Of a stretch of DNA of 64,000 nt, positions 34,001 to 42,900 are shown one piece after another. Every line of letters starts with the position of its first letter. Within the stretch, counting starts at the first letter, position 1. Where the stretch lies: NCBI GenBank assembly GCA_963565915.1, contig OY751492.1, positions 4,154,001 through 4,218,000 on the forward strand. Direction: 5' to 3'. Source of the stretch: Entoloma clypeatum (taxonomy: Eukaryota > Basidiomycota > Agaricomycetes > Agaricales > Entolomataceae). Below the pieces are notes generated by a model. That model saw only the letters and a list, made by a program, of their open reading frames with translations. It ran no database searches and was not told the origin of the DNA. The position numbers and the translations under genes were made by a program.

Positions 34001-34734
34001 AAGACAACTGGTCCGCTTTGCTTCCGCTTGCGGAGTTCGCTTACAACAACACTCCGAGTGCCACCACAGGTGTATCACCATTCTTCGCCAACAAAGGTTA
34101 TCACCCCGACATTACACTCCATCCGGAACGTGATCTAGCATCCGATAAAGCTCGACAATACATCGTCGACTTAGATGAATTACATCAAGAACTAAAGACT
34201 GCTGTCGCAGAGGCACAACAACGTTATCAAGGCCCTGCGGACGTCCGACGTTCTCCGCCTCCCCCGCTCCGCGTCGGACAAGAAGTCTTTGTTAAAGCTA
34301 AGTTCTTCCGCACCACACGACCCACCCAAAAGTTATCCGACAAATATGCTGGCCCATTTGAAATCATAGCCCAACCCGGCACGCACTCCTTTACACTACG
34401 TCTACCCGACACTATGCGTGCTATACACCCCGTCTTCCACATATCCATGCTCGAACCAGCAACTCCTAACGAGATTCCAAATCGGATACAATCTCCTCCG
34501 CCTCCGCTCGAGATGGACGGAGAAACCGAATACGAAATTGCGGAAATCGTCGACTCAAAGATCGATAAAAGACGACGCTGCAAACTCCTTTACCTCGTCC
34601 GCTGGTTAGGTTATGAAGACACCAGTGAAGAGTTTTCTTGGTTACCCGCATCCGAGCTTGAACACGCAGCGGATACGGTAGCGGACTTCCACTCCGCTCA
34701 ACCAACTAAGCCAGGCCCCTTATCGCGCTTGTAA
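31057..34734 (+). CDS. pol: Gypsy-2 Pol: PR-RT-RH-IN-chromodomain
   Basis: Entered from gag by -1 frameshift; no convincing ATG of its own. Protease: LIDSGSTHCFID near 31210. RT: KDGSLRLCVDFRGLNK near 31999 and catalytic YLDD near 32318. RNase H: VETDASDYALGA near 32760 to about 33110. Integrase: HHCC finger (GHPGQNK...CKSCTTC) near 33460-33575, then core residues in MDFIEP, TSDRGPEF and the E of DGQTERTNQTLEQ. Chromodomain: about 34530-34700 (LYLVRWLGYEDTSEEFSWLP). No stop or frameshift in about 1220 codons. Chromodomains of this family are thought to steer integration to marked chromatin. Confidence 0.94.
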   Translation: MGSGPHEARSEDCVDSLRASAPIRLNVSALSDPNSLRINISSSFFPSDSVPALIDSGSTHCFIDNNFSSTYDLPTSAIPPLELKLFDGSSNAFITQVVTIPICFLSGESFEQDFYVTPLDSASSVVLGYNWLTRHNPMIDWVLGSITFRPQMQKEPFPTSMSTSSQGRTATLPPPEPPIVPPQSAPQISLINAAAFMRACKLPGTQSFRLHLSTPSVSAHSASASDTPDLTNVPEEYHDYADVFSKGKADTLPPHRTYDLKIELEEGSAPPFGPIYSLSQTELNALREFIDEHLTIGFIRPSSSPHGAPVLFVRKKDGSLRLCVDFRGLNKISKKDRYPLPLISDLLQTAGKASVYTALDLRHAYHLVRIAEGDEWKTAFRTRYGSFEWLVMPFGLTNSPAVFQRFMNDIFHDLLDKYVTIYLDDILIYSDSPSEHRKHVREVLRRLRQHGLYARADKCEFSTDTVEYLGFILSPTGLRMSDKKVKIIQDWPEPRKVKDIQSFLGFANFYRRFIPYYSEITVPLTRLTRKNTQWHFSDSARESFKTLKKAFTMAPVLMHWIPDSPIIVETDASDYALGAILSIRTSDDEIHPVAFHSRTFTPPELNYDTHDKELLAIHDAFKVWRHYLEGSAAPIDVITDHKNLEYFSTTKILSRRQARWSEYLCQFNLVIRFRPGRLGTKPDLLSRRWDIYPKEGNSDYSSINPSNFKPIFTQEQLTTSLRATELYTPVLRATIIMDTDQLRSDILSALPTDPIYTSFLDNPNPRWIVNEAGYLLHNGRIYVPDSSDLRLRILRNKHDHILAGHPGQNKTISLIQREYTWPGMRDFVKKYCKSCTTCMRAKPQRHKPYGLLKQLPIPERPWHSISMDFIEPLPTSAGSDAILVIVDRLTKQGIFIPTTINCTSEDLANLFVLHVFSKHGVPQNVTSDRGPEFVSRFFRSLAKALDMRLHFTSGYHPEGDGQTERTNQTLEQYLRIFCNYQQDNWSALLPLAEFAYNNTPSATTGVSPFFANKGYHPDITLHPERDLASDKARQYIVDLDELHQELKTAVAEAQQRYQGPADVRRSPPPPLRVGQEVFVKAKFFRTTRPTQKLSDKYAGPFEIIAQPGTHSFTLRLPDTMRAIHPVFHISMLEPATPNEIPNRIQSPPPPLEMDGETEYEIAEIVDSKIDKRRRCKLLYLVRWLGYEDTSEEFSWLPASELEHAADTVADFHSAQPTKPGPLSRL

Positions 34735-34776
34735 CAAAAAGAAAAGAAAATCTATTAAAATTTTATACTAACAAAA

Positions 34777-35795
34777 CTACTTTCGCTGTTTTTTGTTAGA
34801 TACCCCCTCCGTCTCCTCGTTCCACTCCGATCCGGATTCCTCTTCCGCTTCCTCCATCCGCTTCCGCTTCTTCGTTTCTTCTTCTTTTTCTGCTTCTTCT
34901 TCTACCTCCCTTCCCAACTCCTCCAATACCCTATCATACTCCTCCGCATCCTCGTCCTCGTCGGATCCCTCCTCCGAAGCCTCCGAATCCTCCCTCCACG
35001 CGATAACCGTCAAAAGCTCCTTGATCTCCCGCAATTCCTTCAACTCCGCCTTTATCAGCCGCATCTCCCTTATCATGCTCCTAAGCCCTCTCACCACCTC
35101 CGTGCCTATGACCACCTCCGGCGGACCAAACCCCTCCGGCATGAACTCCGGCTCCTCCGACGCTGCGGCTATCCGCGATCCCTCCGTGGTCCCCTCTCCC
35201 TTGGACGATCCCGCCTTCGCGTTCTTCGTCGCACCACCTGCCACCTTAGCCTTTCCGACCCTCACCGCCTTGGTCATCCTCCGCTTCACCTCCGACTCCG
35301 CTTCCGCTCCCGTTCTGCAGCTTCGTTTTAAACGCTGGCACCGCCAGCACGACGAAGCATTGTCATTCCTAAAGAACAAGTTAATAACGAAGCGTATAAA
35401 GAAATAGGAAAAACTCACTCCGATGGCCAAAAACACAAGTCCCCCGCTTTCAAGCAGGAGGTGCAATCCTCTTTCCCCTGCTCGTAACTCGCAGGCATAT
35501 TCTTGAAAACCCCCTGCAGCCGGACCTTCTTCACCTCCGCACTCGCCGCATCCGCATCCGCATCCGCCTCCGCATCCGCACCTGCACCCGCGACCGGTTC
35601 CTTCGCCTTCGCCTTCTCTGCCTTCCTCTCTGCTCGTCTCCGCTCTTTCGCCGCCCTCTTCGCCTCCGCGCGCTCTGCATCTTCCTTCGCGCGCTCCTCT
35701 GCCTCCTGCAGTTTCCTCTCCAACTCTTCGGTGACCTTCTTCTGGCGCTCCCTTTCAGCACGAAGAGCGGCGAGGGGTGAGTTTTCAGCGGACAT
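34777..35795 (-). CDS. Antisense spliced gene inside Gypsy-2: Zn(II)2Cys6-like, coiled-coil protein
   Basis: Minus strand. Exon 1 is 35795-35419 (ATG at 35795) and exon 2 is 35368-34777. The 50-bp intron 35418-35369 begins GTGAGT and ends TTTAG, with a TTAAC branch-like site. The spliced frame is 969 nt, 322 residues. Splicing joins CTSCLKAGDLC to CWRCQRLKRSC with 11 residues between, giving C-X2-C-X6-C-X11-C-X2-C-X6-C, the Zn(II)2Cys6 binuclear-cluster spacing of fungal transcription factors. The N-terminus is a long charged coiled coil (Glu/Arg/Lys/Ala) with an Ala-Asp run. After the cluster come a basic region, a second helical region (IREMRLIKAELKELREIKELL), and acidic and then basic tails. 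The gene lies between pol and the 3' LTR, running against them. Function unknown; a DNA-binding regulator is an inference. Confidence 0.7.
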
Positions 35796-35912
35796 AACGG
35801 ATAGGCGTCGGGATAGATGTTGTGGTTGGGTGACAAGAGAGAAAGATCACGCACAAAGCTTTTCAACCAACGGTCACGTGGATTACCTCATCTGGGCCTC
35901 AGGGTTCGGCCC

Positions 35913-36459
35913 TAAGAGGGAAATACTGTCATAACCATACGATTCACATCCGACTTATCCGACGACTCCGACATTTCATCCGCTCCGACATCCGCTCCAA
36001 CAACATTCTATTTATATTGAATATACTTCTACTATGTAACATCTCAACCATACTTACAAGTAGACATATGTTGTTCACTTTTCATTTGTTACTCTCCGTA
36101 CTCCGAATGTTCCGATGGTCAACTCCAATATCTGCACATCACTTATAGTAATGCTGATCATTCTAGTCTACTATAAATAGTGTACAAACCTGTCGTAGAA
36201 CCTCAGTTCAAATATCATACGTTACACCTCATTCGCATCCGTCTCTACTTGCCTTTGAGCATTCCCTCCGTCACCTCCGCTCATCCGCTCATCCGCTCAT
36301 CCGACATCCGCCAATCCGAAATCGAGGACCACATCAAAGAGTGGGGCGCAACGCACAAGTTGAAGCCAGGTCCTTTCTGCCAACGTTGCACTTACCGCAT
36401 TCCGCTCCTCCGCTACTCCGCTCCGACTCGTCCGACGTTGAGAAACACGCTACGTGACA
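35913..36459 (+). repeat. Gypsy-2 polypurine tract and 3' LTR
   Basis: AAGAGGGAAATAC directly precedes the LTR start at 35927. The LTR equals the 5' LTR except at 35987 and 36035. Confidence 0.92.
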
Positions 36460-39400
36460 TGTGCTGGCTCTGGTCATATGGGGGTCTTGAGCGTGACGAC
36501 CAATGGAGGGGGCGAACCGGACTACCGCAACTGCCGACAACAACATCTTACCGACGCTGGGCCGGGCAGCGATGCAGAAGGCCGCTTGGTGATTTTCTTC
36601 CTCGGCGGTGGTGAGGATGTCTTTGAGGTAGGTGTAACGTTTCTTGTCGTCATCGACCTGTGGGGCGTCCCAGATGAAGGAATCCGGGTAAAGGTCGAGT
36701 ATGCGATTTCCCGGGCGAGCCTCCTCGCTCAGGTAGTCGGATCTCTCAAGTTTGACGGCGATCATCAGGTTCTGAATGTCGACGATTGGGCTAGGGGTCT
36801 TATTCTCCGCCTTGAGCAAAAGCTCGCAGACGACAGGATGAGTGACGGGAAGCTGGGCGGCTCTGATTTGGGAGTGCTGCACAAGCTTGGTGATGTGTTG
36901 TCTAGCAGGCATGAGCCCCGCAATAGCGAGGACACCCCCGGTAGGCGACCGATTGAAAGCGCTGGTGATCCATCTGGCGGCTCTATAGTGGACTGAGTTC
37001 AACAGGTTGAAAGCAGTTTTGAGGCGTGGACTGTTGTAGTACCAGAGTTGGCATCCGTACGTGAGGATCGGCATGACGCACGACACGTATAGGAGGTGTT
37101 TGAGGCGGGGTGAGAGACCACGTAAGGAGTTGCCAAGGAGGAGGGGAATGGATGTGAGCGCCTTGGTGGCATAGAAACGTCTGTGCTCATTGAAGGTCAG
37201 ACGACGATCGAAGAAGAAGCCAAGGTAGCGCCAAAAGGCCTTGACTTGCAGGGGAGGTTGACCGGGTAGTCGAACGATAGGGTATGACGGAGAGACAGTT
37301 CGGGTGAAGAACATCAGTTCGTCTTTCGTCGGTTCAGTGGCCAGCCCCATGTCGATGAGGATGCCGTCGATGGCTTTTCGGCCAGCCCGTAGGTGGGAGC
37401 CGATAGTGTCAAGGTCAGAAGACTGGGCGATGAGCATGCCGTCGTCTACAAAGGAGAAGAGATCCAGGTATTGCGCGTGTCCACGGCTGTAGAAGATTCT
37501 GAGGGCTGGCGAAAGATAGATGCCGGAAAGGATGGGGGAGAGCGCCGAGCCTTGACCCACACCAAAGAGGATTTCGAAGAGGTCTGAGACATTCTGTCCT
37601 GAGACAAAATGAGTAGACCGTCCACAAAGATAAGATTCGAAGAACTTACTCAAGGCGGCTGAAAACCCCAGCCGCCGTAGTACTCCTAACAAGAATTGAT
37701 GGTCCAGAGAAGGGAAGAATTGCGCAACGTCGAAGGCCACAACCCCCGTGTCACGTTTCTTTGCCCATCCATTCCGGACTCTGTGTGTTATGATGATGCC
37801 AGCATCAGTTGTAGATCTGTAGCGAAGTCCGCCGAACTGGTATTGGTGGACAAGGCTGTACTTAGTGCATTCGAATTGCATTCGATTGGCGATGACTTTC
37901 TCGATAATCTTTGCCACCGTGTTGAGGAGAACGATGGGTCGAAACGACTTGGGTTTATCGTAAGTTTCTTTGCCAGGCTTTGGTATGATAACCGTGACGG
38001 AGGTTTTGAAAGCTGCAGGCCAGCAATAATAATCTATGCAGGCGTTAGCTAGGGCTGTAATGCGTGTCAACACTTCATCTTTTTGGAGGAGACACTTGAG
38101 GAGAGCCCATGATACGTGGTCTGGACCAGGGGCAGATTTGGGATTGCATTTGAGGACAAGGGAGGTAATCTCGGGGCCTGTAATTGGTATCCAGTCTCGA
38201 GTGGGTTCTTGTGGGATTTCGTCGAGGATATCCATCTTAGGAGAGTTCGGAGGAGGCGTATGAAAGGCCTTATCAAAAGCATCAAACATGTCGTTAGAAG
38301 AGTGGAGAACGTCACCATTGGCCCCCTTCAAATTTGCAAGGGGGTCTGAGCGAGGGGGCTTGTGCCAGTCCATGAGGGACCAGGGGTTTTTTTGGGAGAG
38401 GGCGATGGTCTCGATTCGATCTTCAAAGAATTCTCATTTGGCCGCGCGGATTACCGCCCGAAGATTGCTATAATCGACGGGAGATTTGGTATCAAGGTAT
38501 ACTTGCCTGGCTAAGTCGCACATCTCGCTCCACCACGAGTGGGAGTGCGATCCTGCGCCTTTGACTGGGTGAGAGTGAGTATCCCAGTTCTCAGAAAGGG
38601 CTGTCTGGAGGTTAGTAGCTGCAGCCTCGACGTCCTGGGCCGAGGCATAGGAGTCGGGGACCACGCTAAAGGCGACTAAGAGACCTGCGACATATTCTTC
38701 GTAGGTTTTCAAGGGAACGATCTGCCGGACCAATGGCTGGTACAGAGTCGCGGGCAGGTAGACGGTCAGGGGGACGTGGTCAGAAGTGTCGCGTTCGAAG
38801 GGACACAAAAAGCGTTCGCACTTTCTAGGCCTGGAGGCCGGGAGGAAGACAAGGTCGAGCGTGGAGGGCCGGTGTAGTGGGTTGTCCGGGATCCGTGTGG
38901 GAGGGTCAGTATTCGTTCCGCTGAGCGTAAGGTCAAGGGAAGAAGCGACATGCATGAGATCGGTAGAGAGGCTTGAGGCATAGGGGACTGCCGCATCCCA
39001 GAGAGTGGACGGGCAGTTGAAGTCGCCGCCAAGAAAGATGACGGGGGAGGGGAGTGTGTGGGCATTACGGGTGAGCCATTTGATGGCTGTCCCTGAAGTG
39101 TCGGAGTACACGTTGATGAGAAAGACTTGCCGAGATTTGGTGGGCCATAGAGATAAGATTTGGATGTCGGATGGGGCATCAAATTCGTGATGGAGAACAG
39201 GGCGCAAATGCGCGATGTTAGTGTTGAAGTAGGCTACCGTACGGGCTGAGGAGTCGGCCGTGGAAGCGTCTGAGCATATCCAGGATGGGTTTCGGGGATA
39301 GGAATAGATAGGGGATCCACTCTTGGAAGAGGTGGAAACGGTGTGGCAGGCAAGGTACTTGACAGGTTCCTGTACAAAATAGATATCGATATCTTCGTTG

Positions 39401-39502
39401 TGTCTAACAAGGAAAGATTCAATGATAGCGTTAGTTCTCCGAACATTATGGGTACGTAACTTAAGGGAGACCAGCTCGTCCACGTCAGGCGCTGCGGTTG
39501 TA

Positions 39503-41890
39503 TCAACCATTAACAACGCCATCGGAGGGGCTGGTCCCACTAGTTGTGGCAGTTTGCGTGGGTTCTGGTCCAGGTCCTGTAGGCGCGACGTCCTCCATAC
39601 CATCCAGAACCTCAAAGCGATTATGATCAGTGGGGACAAGGGTTGCAACCTTGGCCGCCGTCGTGGTGGTGGGGCGGGCAGCCTTGGCTGCCTTGCGAGA
39701 CGCATCCTTCGTAGCGGCTTTATCATATGCCTTACGGTGGAAAGAGGGGTCAAAGCGGTTCTTCCAGAACTTGCATATGGTGGAGTCAGAACGGTGGTCT
39801 TCACCACAGTTGCGACACCTTGGGGTGTGATCGCACGGCTGCCCAGCAGGGGTGGGAGCGATGGGAGGATTGGCTTTAGGCGCGCCCTTGCAACAGGGGG
39901 CATGATGCCTGTGGTTGTCGACGTGGTGAGGGCCACCACACGCAGAACAGAGTTGGGGTCTAGAGGGGCAGCCAGTTCCATTGTCTCGGATCTGATGCCC
40001 CCACTGGAAGCAGTTTCTGCAGAGGGGGACGCCGATGCGCTTGTCCGCCTGTCTGATGGGGGAGGGCCTAAAGTTCGCCTCGACGTTCCAGCGAATCATG
40101 GTCTTGATGAGGGTGTTCAGGGTAGCCCCGCTCTGGGAGTCCTGGATGTCGAAATAGACCGTACACGTATCCGCAGTTTTTGAATAGGTGACGATCCGAG
40201 CAGCAGACGTGAGGGCAACTCGTTTCCTCATGACAGCAAAGCAGTGTTTCGTGATGATTTTGCCAATGGCCTCAGACGAAATGGGCTCATTGTTGAGGAC
40301 GCGGGGTACGCCAGTCAACTTTAAGAAGGATTTAGATGTCGGAAGATAGACATTGATCTCCGCATCGTCGCCTTCGAGCAAGCGTTCAATGAACTTGCCG
40401 ATGTTGGTGAGTTCAACGTCGGTGGGGACGACCCGACCAGTGGAACTGATGGTTTTCATCCTCAATCCTTCAGGGCATAAGTCAGCAGCCTTGAGGGAGA
40501 GAGGAGAGTTGAGGTTCGCAAGCGCTTCAAGAGCAGCTTTATGAACCTCGTCGCGTTTCTTGAAAAGAGCCCACTCAGAGCTCGATATCATGACAAAGCG
40601 CCTATTGGCGCCCTTGGTGGTCGAGGACACTCTGGGCTTAGGAACCGCAGGAGCCTTCGGGGTGGGTACATCGCCTCCAGTTTCTGCAGGCGCTTTGCCC
40701 GTAGGCGCGGCATGTGCTCCACTCTTGGCTTTGTTGGCGTAGGAAAGCCTGGGAGCTCTGTTGTAGGCAGAGCCCCTGGGTGGTAAGGGCGGGAATGCCG
40801 ACGTGTCGTCGATCCTGGGGGCTCGCTTGACCGTTCCAGAGGGTAGACCCTTGGAAGGCTGGGCTGCTGGGGCAGGCACCAAGGGTAAACCCTTGGTGCC
40901 GCGCGGAGTCGGAGCCTTGCCAGAGCTAGAAGCTTTGGGAGGGGCGGGGGATTTGTGGACTCGCCAGGAGTCCGACATGGAGGCGTCCGCCGCCTGTGAG
41001 GTGGTGGGGGTTTTGGAAGGAGGAGGAGCTTTGGACTTACCCTTGCCTTGGGAGGCGGGGGTCGGAGGCGGAGGGGGGGGGACATAGTCCTTGTGAGTGA
41101 GATTGCCGTCCTCGTTAAGAGTGAAGCCGAGTTTGTCGCCCATAAGAGCGAAGAGCATGAAGAACTCATCTTTGAGGACTCCATCGGAAGCGACGGCGTC
41201 ACGCGTGATGCCTCGAATGATGATCCGCTGTGCCAATGAGATGACAGCAGCAGAGAGGGTGGCCGTGTTGAGCCGAGTGAGGGTGCCGCCAGAGGCCAGA
41301 CCAAAGTCGATAGCCTCGCCGACAGTTTTGAGTGCAGCGACCATTGCAACGAGGTTGTCCTCGCTGTCACCTGCCATGTTGACCTGTAACTCGCTGGGGA
41401 TGAGATCTGGATTCGGATTGTTAAGTACGTAATCCGGAACATTCTCGAATGTCACGAGTCCGGCGTTAGCAGGAAGCGTGATGGAAGAGTGCCTCGTTGC
41501 CTCGGCACGCCCACTGAAGGGGGTGTCGCTGCGGTAGACAGTCTGAGTGGGAGCTAGAGGCCCCACAGAAATGAGCTGGTCGACATCCGGAAGAGTGTCG
41601 ACATCGATCGGTTCTTCTGACCAGTTGCCAGTGGGATTACCTTCCACAGGGCTGACAGATCCAAGGGCAGACTTGCGAGCCTTCTGCCTGAGACGGATTT
41701 CCTCAGCCTTACCAGACGGCGCAGGAGAAGTTGGGGTTTGAGTGTGATCGGCTGGAGAGTCCGGCCAATCCAGGGAGACGGGGGGCTTGGTGACAGATTG
41801 GGTGTCGATCCTGGTCGATCTAGCAAGCGATGGAGCCTTAAGGGCCCGACCACCACCAGAGGAAGAGGGGGGTTCGTCATGGAAAGACAT
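39503..41890 (-). CDS. LINE-1 ORF1 (Gag-like), 795 residues, CCHC knuckles
   Basis: Minus strand, ATG at 41890. Disordered Pro/Ser/Lys-rich N-terminal half, then a folded region (about residues 430-600) that may be an RRM-like nucleic-acid-binding part, then Cys/His clusters (CRNCFQWGHQIRDNGTGC, CSACGGPHH, CRNCGEDHRSDSTIC) typical of LINE ORF1 proteins of the Tad and jockey groups. It would bind LINE RNA. The last codons overlap ORF2: the ATG of ORF2 at 39510 and the TGA at 39505-39503 are interleaved. That suggests termination-reinitiation. The frame is fully open. Confidence 0.85.
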   Translation of the reverse strand: MSFHDEPPSSSGGGRALKAPSLARSTRIDTQSVTKPPVSLDWPDSPADHTQTPTSPAPSGKAEEIRLRQKARKSALGSVSPVEGNPTGNWSEEPIDVDTLPDVDQLISVGPLAPTQTVYRSDTPFSGRAEATRHSSITLPANAGLVTFENVPDYVLNNPNPDLIPSELQVNMAGDSEDNLVAMVAALKTVGEAIDFGLASGGTLTRLNTATLSAAVISLAQRIIIRGITRDAVASDGVLKDEFFMLFALMGDKLGFTLNEDGNLTHKDYVPPPPPPTPASQGKGKSKAPPPSKTPTTSQAADASMSDSWRVHKSPAPPKASSSGKAPTPRGTKGLPLVPAPAAQPSKGLPSGTVKRAPRIDDTSAFPPLPPRGSAYNRAPRLSYANKAKSGAHAAPTGKAPAETGGDVPTPKAPAVPKPRVSSTTKGANRRFVMISSSEWALFKKRDEVHKAALEALANLNSPLSLKAADLCPEGLRMKTISSTGRVVPTDVELTNIGKFIERLLEGDDAEINVYLPTSKSFLKLTGVPRVLNNEPISSEAIGKIITKHCFAVMRKRVALTSAARIVTYSKTADTCTVYFDIQDSQSGATLNTLIKTMIRWNVEANFRPSPIRQADKRIGVPLCRNCFQWGHQIRDNGTGCPSRPQLCSACGGPHHVDNHRHHAPCCKGAPKANPPIAPTPAGQPCDHTPRCRNCGEDHRSDSTICKFWKNRFDPSFHRKAYDKAATKDASRKAAKAARPTTTTAAKVATLVPTDHNRFEVLDGMEDVAPTGPGPEPTQTATTSGTSPSDGVVNG

Positions 41891-41998
41891 GTTGAACTAT
41901 GATCTACTACAACCAGCAACAATCGATGAAAAAGACACGGGCGCCTAATCACGATGGTGGTGGTTAGAGGAAGAGGAAGGTGACGATGGTGGTGGTTG
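41891..41998 (-). promoter_or_regulatory. LINE-1 5' UTR
   Basis: Short leader with CCACCACCATCG and CCTCTTCCTCTAACC words. The same words recur outside the LINE at 42062-42148, which belongs to the LINE-B remnant. Confidence 0.5.
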
Positions 41999-42011
41999 GA
42001 CGAGATCATGG

Positions 42012-42150
42012 TATCAACGCAAGGTCAAAGACCCAGACCTGCACAGAGGATGTGTTGGATGCTACTGTGCTACTACAACCAGCACGGATCGACGAAAAAC
42101 GCGGGCGCCTAACAATCGATGGTGGTGGTTAGAGGAAGAGGAAGGTGTGT
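42012..42150 (-). other. LINE-B 5' UTR remnant
   Basis: Resembles the LINE-1 5' UTR (CTCTAACCACCACCATCGAT, GGCGCCCGC, GCTGGTTGTAGTAG) but lies outside the LINE-1 target duplication. With LINE-1 removed it sits just upstream of the ATG at 28093, supporting the LINE-B ORF1 call. Confidence 0.5.
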
Positions 42151-42236
42151 GAACTATGCAAGGTTTTTTTAGAAACAGCAGCCTACTCAGGGTTTGTTGT
42201 ATCTGATGAAATGTGAAAAGATCTAAGCTGACATGA

Positions 42237-42323
42237 CATGGCCGAGCGGTCTAAGGTCCCAGAATGGGGCAATACCCATGTGGTCCAAAAGGGCGTGAGT
42301 TCGAATGTCATTGTCATCAGAAC
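42237..42323 (+). ncRNA. tRNA-like sequence (Leu/Ser type), possibly a pseudogene
   Basis: TGGCCGAGCGGTCTAAGG is a good box A/D-arm of the Leu/Ser type, and GAGTTCGAATGTC resembles box B. CATGACA and TGTCATC can form six of seven acceptor pairs. Base 61 is G instead of C, and the anticodon region folds into an extra ATGGG/CCCAT hairpin, so the gene is either intron-containing and degraded, or a SINE head. A T-run follows at about 42338. No anticodon is assigned. Confidence 0.4.
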
Positions 42324-42900
42324 TTTCTCGTTAGAATTTTTTTCCCATATCCCAAACAGACATATCGATGTCGGCACTGCCGCACGGCCACCATTCAAAG
42401 TTGCGTCTTCATCGATGCATTCATTCTGACGACCCATAGTTGCCCCGTCGCTCACTTCAAAAGTGTCAGTCTGGCGATATACTTATACTTGGATTCAAAT
42501 GGGGTTGTATGTGTAGTAACCGGAACCCCGAACAATGGGGAACACTCAGCTGTCAATAATTCGATCTTGAACATCCACCACTAAAACTTCTGTAACACCT
42601 TGGCAAGGCAGCAAAAGTCTGCTCACATATACCCTATCAGATACCTAATGGTTATGCCCAGTGGCCAAGATCCAGCGATACGTCTCTTCCTTCCATGTTC
42701 GACAGGGTTAAGGACCGACCGGAAACAGCGACCTCCCTGACATGATAAATCGATGACAGGCCCAGTGCCTGATACCGACGTCCTAAACAGGCGTTCAGCG
42801 TCGGAGTGATGGAGAACACCCAAACTTTGGCAACTTCAACGCATACCCTCGCACAATTCCACCTCTACCACAAGCACCATTACTCGTTTCATTTCACTGA

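Larger units (their letters stand above)
29184..36459 (+). mobile_element. Gypsy-2: 7.3-kb Ty3/Gypsy chromovirus, open frames, 5-bp TSD
   Basis: LTRs of 533 bp (29184-29716 and 35927-36459) differ at only two positions by eye, both CpG transitions: 29244 A versus 35987 G, and 29292 C versus 36035 T. The TSD is TGTGC at 29179-29183 and 36460-36464. Gag and pol are each a single open frame, linked by a -1 slip site. A spliced antisense gene lies between pol and the 3' LTR. It sits inside LINE-1 ORF2 and is the best candidate for an active element in the window, with one reservation: the gag zinc knuckle has Tyr for His. Confidence 0.95.
28423..39522 (-). pseudogene. LINE-1 ORF2: endonuclease, RT, RNase H-like, Cys/His
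   Basis: Minus strand. The start ATG at 39522 (or 39510) overlaps the end of ORF1. The APE-type endonuclease domain (about 39430-38800) has VQEP early and GGDFN near 39030. TGA at 38436-38434 (AK(R)EFFEDR) precedes the RT (about 38370-37100) with IPKPGK, GVGQGSALSPIL and an intact FVDD. Gypsy-2 interrupts the frame between 36465 and 29183. Beyond it the frame resumes with an RNase H-like part (EIHIFTRNIQAVQLAL) and CACDNDTLETVDHLLHKC, ending at TAA 28425-28423. If Gypsy-2 and the TGA were absent it would be one long frame. The two visible hits therefore came after a recent insertion. Confidence 0.85.
28111..41998 (-). mobile_element. LINE-1: near full-length Tad-type LINE, minus strand, split by Gypsy-2
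   Basis: From the 5' end (41998) it has a 5' UTR, ORF1 (41890-39503), and ORF2 with endonuclease, RT, RNase H-like and Cys/His parts, then a 3' UTR and a poly(A) tail (T run 28111-28133). Without Gypsy-2 it is about 6.6 kb. The flanks GATGAGATCATGG (28098-28110) and GACGAGATCATGG (41999-42011) form a 13-bp target duplication with one CpG-type mismatch. An APE-type endonuclease plus RNase H fits the Tad1 clade. Apart from Gypsy-2 the only break seen in ORF2 is one TGA. Confidence 0.88.

Noticed and set aside
34793..35407. Plus-strand Ser-rich ORF in Gypsy-2
   Set aside because: Antisense shadow of the Zn2Cys6-like gene; no ATG context or motif, whereas the minus strand gives a spliced Cys cluster.
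39382..40183. Plus-strand ORFs across LINE-1 ORF1 and ORF2
   Set aside because: Shadows of the minus-strand LINE genes; Gly/Arg-rich with no motifs.
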